From: Roseburia sp. CAG:303
GTDB taxonomy: Bacteria; Bacillota; Clostridia; Lachnospirales; Lachnospiraceae
NCBI GenBank assembly: GCA_000437755.1
Contig: FR900182.1
Location: 29,744-37,914, forward strand
Length of the DNA: 8,171 nucleotides
Reading direction: 5' to 3'
The translations under genes were made by a program, and so were the position numbers. The notes beneath the pieces are model-generated. The model was not told where the DNA came from. It did not search any database and was given only the letters and a program-made list of their open reading frames with translations. Shown here one piece after another: positions 1 through 6,339 of this stretch (position 1 is the stretch's first letter; every line of letters begins with the position of its first letter).

Positions 1-1
1 A

Positions 2-559
2 TATAAGTATGGATTAAATAAAAAGCAAATTATTATAGTTGTAAGTATTATGTTGCTATCTGCAATTATAGTAGTGGTCAGCAAAGACTGGATTCGTACT
101 AATATGTGGAATTGGTTTGTTTTGTGGAGTATTTATCTGGCAGTGGTGGCTGCGATGGTATATGACAGTCAGTTGAAAATTATTCCTAATTATATAATTA
201 TATTGCTGGTTTTAGCAAAATTAGGAATCAGTCTGGCACAATATATATATGCTAAAAGTTCATTGGTAGAAATAGGAATCAGTTGCATAATTGCAATAGT
301 ATGTATTCTGGTATTAGCAATAGTATCAGTAATCACACATCATGGAATTGGAATGGGAGATATCAAGCTTTTGGCAGCAATTGGATTTACTGGTGGAGTA
401 ACTGTGATATGGAGTACATTATTGTTTGCGTTAGTTATTTGTACAATAGTAACTGTGATATGTTTGATAGGAAGGAAAAAAACAATGCAGGATTCGTTGC
501 CGTTTGCTCCGTTTATTATGGGTGGCTATGTGGTTGCATTTATAATATATATAATATAA
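2..559 (+). CDS. A24-type prepilin peptidase (TadV/CpaA-like), 5'-partial
   Basis: This is an inner-membrane aspartic protease of the GxGD class. In Tad systems it cleaves the leader of Flp pilins and TadE/TadF-like pseudopilins. Counting from the first in-frame codon at base 2 (185 codons visible), the first catalytic aspartate is D55, in YDSQLKIIPN at the end of a hydrophobic helix. The second is D120, in GIGMGDIKLL (codon 359-361). Both catalytic positions are therefore present. The rest is nearly all hydrophobic helix, ending about 15 bp before the next gene. The frame is open to the window edge. The first internal ATG, at base 50, has no Shine-Dalgarno and sits inside a hydrophobic helix, so the true start is probably upstream. 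No cysteine-rich N-methylase domain is visible, as expected for the short Tad-type enzymes. The substrates are plausibly the two TadE-like proteins at 2400 and 5720. The family call is firm; assignment to Tad rather than another type IV system rests on the neighbours. Confidence 0.88.
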   Translation, partial: YKYGLNKKQIIIVVSIMLLSAIIVVVSKDWIRTNMWNWFVLWSIYLAVVAAMVYDSQLKIIPNYIIILLVLAKLGISLAQYIYAKSSLVEIGISCIIAIVCILVLAIVSVITHHGIGMGDIKLLAAIGFTGGVTVIWSTLLFALVICTIVTVICLIGRKKTMQDSLPFAPFIMGGYVVAFIIYII

Positions 560-575
560 AAATCAGGAGAAAAGA

Positions 576-1919
576 ATGAAAGTAAAAAAAGGACTTAGTT
601 CGGCTGTTTTTATCATACTGTTAATTTTAGCATGGGGTATTACAGTAATGGGAAGTTTGTCAGAAAGTGCTAAATATAAAAATTATATAAAACAAGCAGA
701 GGACAGTGTTGATAAAAAATTGTATTTACAATCAGTCGAATATTACGAGAAAGCATATGAAATAAAAAATAAGAAAGCGGTTTATAAGGAAATATTGACT
801 TCGTATAACAAATATTTAGAGGAACTCCAAACAGAGGACGGAGAAATACTAGATCCGGCTGGAGCAGAAACTAAGTGTCTTGAGTTTTTGGAAAAAGCGG
901 TAAGTATATATCCGCAGGACAGTGAGTTCTGGACAAGGTTAGTCGAGTTAAATATAGAAGAGGAAGACTATAATAATGCTTATTTGTATGCAAAAAAAGG
1001 GAAAAACAAAGGAATAAGCACGGATGAATTTGATAAATTGTATAAGCAATTATATTATATGACGGAAGATGAATTTGAAAATAATGATGGATATCAGTTT
1101 ACTGGTAATTATTATGTGCTTTTAACCGGAACGACCTATGCAGTTCAGGATTTAACTGGAACAGAACTACTAAGTGGGTATAGTTATATAGCAGCTGTTT
1201 CGGATAATGGATATACTTTGGTACAAAATAATGAAGAAGCATATATTATTGATATGAAAGGGATTATTCGTGGCAGATTCGGATATCTTGTTGAGGAAGC
1301 GGGATGTTATTCAGAAGAAAGTGAATTAATACCAGTAAAATTAGAAGATAAATGGTATTATGCAGACTTGAATGGAGAAAAAAAATTTGGAGATTTTGAT
1401 GAGGCTGGAACATTTATAAATCATAAAGCTGCGGTAAAAGATGACGACAGTTGGTATTTTATAGATGAGGAGGGGGAAAAGATTTCAGATAAAGAATATG
1501 AAGATATTAAATTAAATCAGAAGAAAGAATATATTACAGATAAAATTGTTCTTTTAAAATCAGATGAAAAATATAAGATTTATAATGAAAAGCTGGAAGA
1601 AGTTTCGGATTTTGAATGTGATGATATTGATATATATATGGGAAACGAATACATTGCCTATTGTGAAGATAAAAAATGGGGATTTGTAGATACAAAAGGG
1701 AAAATTGTAAAAAAAGCTGAATATAAGAAGGCAAAAAGTTTTTCCAATGGATTTGCAGCAGTATCTGATGACGATGGGAAATGGGGATTTGTTAATAAAA
1801 AATTTGAGGAAGCTATAGACTATATTTATCTAGATGCCAGTTACTTTGATTCAGCATACAGATGCATAGTCAGTAAGGAAGAAAACAGATATTATTTTAT
1901 AAAGTTTCGGAATGCATAG
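576..1919 (+). CDS. membrane-anchored TPR-like / WG-repeat protein
   Basis: The protein has 447 residues. A lysine-flanked hydrophobic segment at about residues 8-27 looks like an uncleaved signal anchor, placing the remainder outside the membrane. Residues about 33-150 are helical with TPR-like pairs: the stretch around LYLQSVEYYEKAYEI, and a second around W119 ending in DYNNAYLYAKKGK. From about residue 170 onward the protein is made of WG-type beta repeats. Two are canonical (DKKWGFVDTKG with W368-G369, and DGKWGFVNKK with W403-G404). Others are degenerate, with WYYADLNGE at W260 and WYFIDEEGE at W293. WG repeats are known from many bacterial surface or periplasmic proteins, generally without an enzymatic role, so a binding or scaffold role is inferred. 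The start is clear: ATG preceded by CAGGAGA, 16 bp after the peptidase stop. Its place between a prepilin peptidase and pseudopilin genes suggests an envelope accessory of the pilus system. No specific function can be assigned. Confidence 0.85.
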   Translation: MKVKKGLSSAVFIILLILAWGITVMGSLSESAKYKNYIKQAEDSVDKKLYLQSVEYYEKAYEIKNKKAVYKEILTSYNKYLEELQTEDGEILDPAGAETKCLEFLEKAVSIYPQDSEFWTRLVELNIEEEDYNNAYLYAKKGKNKGISTDEFDKLYKQLYYMTEDEFENNDGYQFTGNYYVLLTGTTYAVQDLTGTELLSGYSYIAAVSDNGYTLVQNNEEAYIIDMKGIIRGRFGYLVEEAGCYSEESELIPVKLEDKWYYADLNGEKKFGDFDEAGTFINHKAAVKDDDSWYFIDEEGEKISDKEYEDIKLNQKKEYITDKIVLLKSDEKYKIYNEKLEEVSDFECDDIDIYMGNEYIAYCEDKKWGFVDTKGKIVKKAEYKKAKSFSNGFAAVSDDDGKWGFVNKKFEEAIDYIYLDASYFDSAYRCIVSKEENRYYFIKFRNA

Positions 1920-1923
1920 GTGG
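1918..1923 (+). promoter_or_regulatory. ribosome binding site AGGTGG for the gene at 1932
   Basis: AGGTGG overlaps the TAG stop of the upstream gene (1917-1919) and lies 8 nt before ATG 1932. A GTG at 1920 is in the same frame, but it is part of this Shine-Dalgarno and has no good site of its own, so ATG 1932 is the better start. Confidence 0.7.
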
Positions 1924-1931
1924 GTGAATTA

Positions 1932-2378
1932 ATGGAGAATTCAATCATAGTATTTTGTGGGATAGCTGCTTTTATGGCAACAAATATTGGAATAAGAAAT
2001 TTCGACAAAAAAAGAAAAAATAAATTTTATCAAAACGCAAAAAAAAACAGATGTGTTATTCAAGCAACCAAAATAAAGGAACGTTCGGTTATAGAGGATC
2101 GCTCAGAAACGGTTGATACATATAGAACTGCAAAAAATATAGCAGTATATGAATATTATGTGAAAGGATGCAGATACAGAAAGAAAGTTACTTTTTATGA
2201 TACGACAAGTTCTGTATGTACATCGCCGAATATGCTTCAGGTATATTATGATCAAAAGAGACCACGACATGCACTAACAGATGAGGAGATTCGAATGGCA
2301 GGAAAAAGTCCCGAATTTATGATTTTAATTCCTTTATTGGCAATGGGAGTAACCATATATCTTCTTTCACATATATAG
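1932..2378 (+). CDS. small DUF3592-like protein with two membrane helices
   Basis: The protein has 148 residues when started at ATG 1932 (four more if GTG 1920 were used). The N-terminal hydrophobic stretch is at about residues 4-18 and is followed by a basic patch (FDKKRKNKFYQNAKKN). The middle contains predicted beta strands, with the pattern TYRTAKNIAVYEYYVKG, a charged basic turn, and MLQVYYDQKRP. The C-terminal hydrophobic helix is at about 127-147. An N-terminal helix, a short beta domain with YEYYVKG and a VYYD-x-K-x-P motif, and a C-terminal helix resemble DUF3592-type membrane proteins, whose biochemical role is unknown. The resemblance is by architecture and motif memory only. The gene is packed 12 bp after the WG-repeat gene and 21 bp before a pseudopilin gene, so it is almost certainly co-transcribed with the pilus genes. 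No catalytic residues are recognised. Confidence 0.75.
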   Translation: MENSIIVFCGIAAFMATNIGIRNFDKKRKNKFYQNAKKNRCVIQATKIKERSVIEDRSETVDTYRTAKNIAVYEYYVKGCRYRKKVTFYDTTSSVCTSPNMLQVYYDQKRPRHALTDEEIRMAGKSPEFMILIPLLAMGVTIYLLSHI

Positions 2379-2385
2379 AAAGCGC

Positions 2386-2391
2386 AGGTGA
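2386..2391 (+). promoter_or_regulatory. ribosome binding site AGGTGA for the gene at 2400
   Basis: AGGTGA lies 8 nt before ATG 2400. The in-frame GTG at 2388 is embedded in this site and would have no Shine-Dalgarno of its own. This makes ATG 2400 the preferred start and removes four residues from the longest reading. Confidence 0.7.
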
Positions 2392-2399
2392 CAAATGGT

Positions 2400-3044
2400 A
2401 TGAAAAAAAGAGAAAATACAGAACGGGGAATGATTATGATTGAAACATTATGGGTCTTATGGGTAACATCCATATTATTCTTTTTGATTTTTTGTATTAC
2501 ATTTATTTATTATCAGCAATGGACCATAAAAGTAATAGCAGATGAAACTGCTGCAAAAATTGCACAAACATATAAGTATCCGGATGCAGAAATGGATGGA
2601 TTGTTGAATAAATCCGATTTTGTAAAAGTTAATCCATACAGATATGCTTTTCATAAAAGTGAAATCGAAAATAGAAATAAGACAAGAGCAGAAAATTATA
2701 TAAAAGAAAGTTATCAAAAGGCTACAATTTTAAAACATTCGGATTCGCCGAAGGTTCAGCTGGAGTTAAAACATGATTCAATCGCACGAAATCATATTGC
2801 AATTACCTTACAAGGCAATTATCAGGTACCTCTTCAAAAATTGTTTGAGTATACTGGGTTAGGAAACAAAATTACATATGAAGTACAAGGCAATGCCGAA
2901 TGTATAGATATTATAGATTATATGAATATGATAGATTATGTAGATCAGGTAACAACACTTAATACATTAAATAGTGCCATTTTAAAAGAAATGAATAGTG
3001 TATTCAAGTTATTAAATCATGTAGTGACCAGTTTAGGAAGCTAA
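2400..3044 (+). CDS. TadE-like pseudopilin (first copy)
   Basis: The protein has 214 residues. Its basic N-terminus MKKRENTERG is followed by MIMIETLW. Cleavage after G10 would leave M at +1 and glutamate E15 at +5, the hallmark of type IV/class III prepilin leaders. The hydrophobic helix runs to about residue 38 (TLWVLWVTSILFFLIFC), then comes a polar extracytoplasmic domain starting QQWTIKVIADETAAKIAQTYKY. The pattern of a short leader, one helix, and an 'A-x-x-x-A-x-x' helix leading to a soluble domain fits TadE-like minor pseudopilins. The family is usually shorter (about 120-200 residues). The C-terminal domain (about 80-214) has alternating strand-like stretches and a helical tail (LNTLNSAILKEMNSVFKLL) that I do not recognise. 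Processing by the peptidase encoded at the left edge is inferred. It sits 21 bp ahead of the TadG-like gene, consistent with assembly in one complex. Confidence 0.8.
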   Translation: MKKRENTERGMIMIETLWVLWVTSILFFLIFCITFIYYQQWTIKVIADETAAKIAQTYKYPDAEMDGLLNKSDFVKVNPYRYAFHKSEIENRNKTRAENYIKESYQKATILKHSDSPKVQLELKHDSIARNHIAITLQGNYQVPLQKLFEYTGLGNKITYEVQGNAECIDIIDYMNMIDYVDQVTTLNTLNSAILKEMNSVFKLLNHVVTSLGS

Positions 3045-3052
3045 AACAGAAA

Positions 3053-3060
3053 AGAGGTGA
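3053..3060 (+). promoter_or_regulatory. ribosome binding site AGAGGTGA deciding a TTG start
   Basis: AGAGGTGA ends 5 nt before TTG 3066. The only other early start in frame, GTG 3057, lies inside this site and has only A-rich sequence upstream. TTG 3066 is therefore the more likely initiator; the two readings differ by three residues. Confidence 0.6.
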
Positions 3061-3065
3061 AAAAA

Positions 3066-5684
3066 TTGAGAAAAAAAAGAAAAAAGTGGAAATATATAAA
3101 TGGAACAAAAGGAGTTATTTCGTTGTTTTTGGTAATAATTATGATGCCGTTTTTTTCTATTATTACAGTATTTACTGATATGGCAAGGTATAACAGTAGT
3201 GTAAATATCATGAGAGAAGTTATGGGTGTAGCGGCAAACTCTACACTTGCAAATTATGATACTTATCTTCAAGACAGATTTGGATTGTACGCAGTAGATC
3301 AGAAAACAGATATAAATAGCACCTATAATTCTTATCTTGAAAATAACGGAACTTTATTAAATAATACATTAAATATTGACAGTTCTTCTATTGATGGTAA
3401 TTATGCACTGTCGGATGTGGAAGTATTATATAATCAGATTATGGAATATAGTAAATTAAATGCACCAACAACAGTTGCAACAGATTTATTAAATGTATTT
3501 GATTTTATTAGTCAGCTCGAAAAGAAAGTAGCAGGATTAAAAGAAATAACAAATTTAATTTCTTCAGCTTTTGATACTGTAGATAAAACAATTACACTTT
3601 TGGAGAAAGCAGAGGAACTAAAGGGAGCTATTAACGAATTTCAAACTACAAAAAGTAATTGCGATACCGCTTATAATAATATGAATATTGCTGTAAAAGC
3701 CGTAGCAGCATATCTGGAAACAGAACGGCCAGAAGTAGATCCTGATAATGACAGTGATGAGGATGAAAAAGCTGCAAAAAAGTGGGATGACGATCTTGCA
3801 GTAAAAAGATATGATTATACAGCAAAAAGGACAGCATATGTTACTGCCATGGGAAATGTAAAAAGCGAATTGACCAATATTGAGAATTTAATGAATGAAT
3901 GTAATGCTACAATAACAGGAATCGCGGGAAGTGTGGCTTCTGTGGGTATTGATTCGATAAGGTATAATCTTGCTATAGAAGAGTCGAATTTGTCAGATAT
4001 AGAAAAAAAATTGAAGGAGATGAGTGATGCAGGAGTAGATAAAGAAAGCGATGCGTATAAGGATGAATTAAATAATAGAGCAAAGAAAGAAATAGAAGTA
4101 GCAGAATTACAGTCACAGAAGTCTGCCTATGATGCAGAGAAAAAGGCGACGGAGTCTTTAACAACAGATTGGGATAATGCCACAAAAAACTATTCAGATG
4201 TAAAATTACAGTTACAAAAATCAGCATTAGATACAATTATTACCAATATTAATAATCTTGCTCCGACTGATATTGATAAAGATATACATAAATATGGTCT
4301 TGATGATGCTACATATAAGTGCAATTTGGAATCACTTGTAACTGCGAATGATATTCAGGCATATTTGGATAAACAAAATTCTGAGGGAAAAAATGAAAGT
4401 GGATTTTATAGTTTGGTAAAAGGTCTAACGGAGACTATGGATAGTTTGTTTAAGGCAGAGTTGTTTTATGATACAGATTTATCTGCCTGCATTAATACAC
4501 AATTTTATACAGATAAATTTGGAGGATTACCAGCTGCAAATTCAGCTGAGGGAGGAGTCTATAGTATTGTTAGAGATCTTGGAGCAATAAATACAGGTGT
4601 AAAGAATATAATTGATAATTTTTCAAGTTTTAAATTATTGAGTCTGTTAAATGAAATCAAAAACTTATTAGTTAGTATCAATAAGTTTTACACAGATATT
4701 ATAAACTTTATGATGGATATTATAAATAATATAAGAAATTTGTTTACAGGATATGGGCAGATATATACAAGTATGTATATGGCATATAATCTTCCTTGCA
4801 GAACGACACTATCGGGAAAAACAATGACAGGATATTCTTATGGAAGTATTGGTTTGCCGGATCAGGGGCCTTTGGTAAATGCACCGATTATAGGTAATAT
4901 AGTTGCATTGGCAAATCAGATTGATGCAATAAGGAATGGGACAGGAGATGATTATACATTTAGCGGTGCAGAACTGGAATATATACTGTTTGGTAGTACA
5001 AATGAAATAGCAAATCAGTTATATGTATTTACGGCAATTTATTTGTTAAGAATGGTTTTGGATCTTGGCCCTATATGTACAAGTGTAGATGTGCAGGCAA
5101 TGGCGGCAGCAGCAACGATTGGTTATGGTGTTGTAATGGCACTGGTAATTATAGTGGAGCCTTTTTTAGATACTGTAGTTTTGGTAAATGGAGGAACAAT
5201 TCCAGTATATAAAACAAGTATATTTTTAACTCCATCAGGATTGCCAGGATTTATAGAAAAAGTATTGACGTTTGAAAAATTTACTACGGTAGAAAAAGAA
5301 AATATCAAAGGAAAATTAATAAATTCTGTTGGTGCTACACAGACGGGGTATGATTATGAAAAAGAGAAACTAGAAGCGGAGGGAAAAAAAGGGCTGACGG
5401 AAATTAAGAGCAAATATTTAAAAGGTTTGATAGATTTGAATTATCAGCAATATTCACTGTTGCTACTAGCGGTAACTGTGACCAAGGAAAGACAGACGGC
5501 AAGATTGTGTAATCTTATACAGATGGAAACATATCAGCATTATAAGGATTCATATGAATATGATATAAGAAAGAGTTATACATATTTAGCGGCAAAGACA
5601 CAGGTAACGATGAAACAGACAATGACAGGGCTGCTTGCCCAGTCACTATTTACAAAAGATTTGACAGCATATAGAGGATATTAG
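3066..5684 (+). CDS. large TadG-like envelope protein, DUF5702 type
   Basis: The protein has 872 residues from TTG 3066. A very basic N-terminus (LRKKRKKWK) precedes a single hydrophobic helix at about 17-37 (VISLFLVIIMMPFFSIIT), giving N-in/C-out topology. Next comes DMARYNSSVNIMREVMGVAANSTLANYDTYLQDRFGLYAV, a stretch I associate with DUF5702 proteins in clostridial Tad loci (positions about 38-78; key features are AR, ANS, LANYD and RFGLYA). The middle, about 140-400, is rich in charged heptad-like helix with long Lys/Glu/Gln runs and an acidic loop DPDNDSDEDE near 225-234. A second hydrophobic block at about 655-705 (AIYLLRMVLDLG, MAAAATIGYGVVMALVIIVEP) is followed by a family-like GGTIPVYK segment. 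The C-terminus ends TAYRGY, which also fits the family. Unlike its neighbours it has no glutamate at +5 after the N-terminal glycine, so it is probably anchored rather than processed. TadG-like proteins are thought to link the apparatus to the envelope; the precise role is unknown. Confidence 0.82.
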   Translation: MRKKRKKWKYINGTKGVISLFLVIIMMPFFSIITVFTDMARYNSSVNIMREVMGVAANSTLANYDTYLQDRFGLYAVDQKTDINSTYNSYLENNGTLLNNTLNIDSSSIDGNYALSDVEVLYNQIMEYSKLNAPTTVATDLLNVFDFISQLEKKVAGLKEITNLISSAFDTVDKTITLLEKAEELKGAINEFQTTKSNCDTAYNNMNIAVKAVAAYLETERPEVDPDNDSDEDEKAAKKWDDDLAVKRYDYTAKRTAYVTAMGNVKSELTNIENLMNECNATITGIAGSVASVGIDSIRYNLAIEESNLSDIEKKLKEMSDAGVDKESDAYKDELNNRAKKEIEVAELQSQKSAYDAEKKATESLTTDWDNATKNYSDVKLQLQKSALDTIITNINNLAPTDIDKDIHKYGLDDATYKCNLESLVTANDIQAYLDKQNSEGKNESGFYSLVKGLTETMDSLFKAELFYDTDLSACINTQFYTDKFGGLPAANSAEGGVYSIVRDLGAINTGVKNIIDNFSSFKLLSLLNEIKNLLVSINKFYTDIINFMMDIINNIRNLFTGYGQIYTSMYMAYNLPCRTTLSGKTMTGYSYGSIGLPDQGPLVNAPIIGNIVALANQIDAIRNGTGDDYTFSGAELEYILFGSTNEIANQLYVFTAIYLLRMVLDLGPICTSVDVQAMAAAATIGYGVVMALVIIVEPFLDTVVLVNGGTIPVYKTSIFLTPSGLPGFIEKVLTFEKFTTVEKENIKGKLINSVGATQTGYDYEKEKLEAEGKKGLTEIKSKYLKGLIDLNYQQYSLLLLAVTVTKERQTARLCNLIQMETYQHYKDSYEYDIRKSYTYLAAKTQVTMKQTMTGLLAQSLFTKDLTAYRGY

Positions 5685-5719
5685 CAGACAGTCAGAGAAG
5701 AAAGTTGTGTGATTAATTT

Positions 5720-6295
5720 ATGAAGATAAGTGAAAAAGAAGGCTCTATTACTTTAGAAGCATGTATTTCATTATTTATGTTTACTTTTTTAATGCTTTTT
5801 GTTGCAGGACTTATGGTGCTGTATATGGCACAGGCAGGTATGTCACATGCATTGTTGCAGACATCGGAGAGTATGTCATTAGATCCGTATGCTATTGAGC
5901 AATTAAATTTAACTGGTGCCGGAGTAGAAGCTTCCATAGGAGTTTATGTAAGTGATCTGGTAACAAAATTGTTTGGAAATAATAATTCAAATCCGTATTT
6001 TACAACAAGCCAGCGTTGGTACAGACCGGAAAATAAGTCAATGATTCAAAGTGTAGCAAAGAAACGGTTTGTAGGATATCTGGCAAATGGAGATGAATCA
6101 CGAGCGGAGGATTTGTTAAAAAAATACAATATAGTCAACGGATTAAGTGGATTGGATTTTTCAGAATCGGAAGTAAAAAATGGTGATTTGTACCTTGTTG
6201 TTAAATATAAAATGGAATATGAATTTAACACATTTGGCATAGGACAGATAAATGTAAAACAGAAGGCAAAAGTACGATTGTTTGGATATAAATAG
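5720..6295 (+). CDS. TadE-like pseudopilin (second copy)
   Basis: The protein has 191 residues. The leader MKISEKEG is followed by SITLEACISLFMFTFLMLF. Cleavage after G8 leaves S at +1 and E13 at +5, a textbook type IV pilin-like processing site. The hydrophobic helix spans about 12-36 (up to GLMVLYMAQAG), then a polar domain begins with SHALLQTSESMSLDPY. The soluble part has a GNNNSNPYF loop and ends with two strand-like segments (DLYLVVKYKMEYEF, and INVKQKAKVRLFGYK), a common ending for TadE/TadG-like pseudopilins. It lacks obvious similarity to the first copy outside the leader and helix. The start ATG has only a weak Shine-Dalgarno (GTGTGAT about 8 nt upstream; AGAGAAGA is too far), so expression may be lower than its neighbours or coupled. 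It follows the TadG-like gene by 35 bp and is probably in the same transcript. It is a likely substrate of the prepilin peptidase. Confidence 0.83.
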   Translation: MKISEKEGSITLEACISLFMFTFLMLFVAGLMVLYMAQAGMSHALLQTSESMSLDPYAIEQLNLTGAGVEASIGVYVSDLVTKLFGNNNSNPYFTTSQRWYRPENKSMIQSVAKKRFVGYLANGDESRAEDLLKKYNIVNGLSGLDFSESEVKNGDLYLVVKYKMEYEFNTFGIGQINVKQKAKVRLFGYK

Positions 6296-6339
6296 CAAAA
6301 CTTAAACTTATAATATACATAAAGAAAGGATATACGCAT

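Noticed and set aside
50..52. ATG at 50 as the start of the prepilin peptidase
   Set aside because: No Shine-Dalgarno precedes it. The open frame continues upstream through a hydrophobic helix to the window edge, so the gene is treated as 5'-partial.
541..546. TATAAT near the end of the peptidase gene as a promoter for the WG-repeat gene
   Set aside because: No -35-like hexamer lies 16-18 bp upstream (the site reads ATGGGT). TATAAT is expected often in such AT-rich DNA.
283..579. 98-codon + strand frame overlapping the prepilin peptidase
   Set aside because: It is out of frame with the catalytic GMGD segment and has no plausible domain or Shine-Dalgarno.
3646..4236. Open frames on the - strand opposite the TadG-like gene (3646-3837, 3973-4236)
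   Set aside because: They are low-complexity Leu/His/Tyr-rich translations typical of antisense reading of an AT-rich Lys/Asn gene, with no start signals.
6309..6314. TATAAT in the gap before the FHA gene as a full promoter
   Set aside because: The best -35-like sequence, TTGGAT at 6282-6287, is 21 bp away, and there is no TG extension. It is kept only as a hint in a finding.
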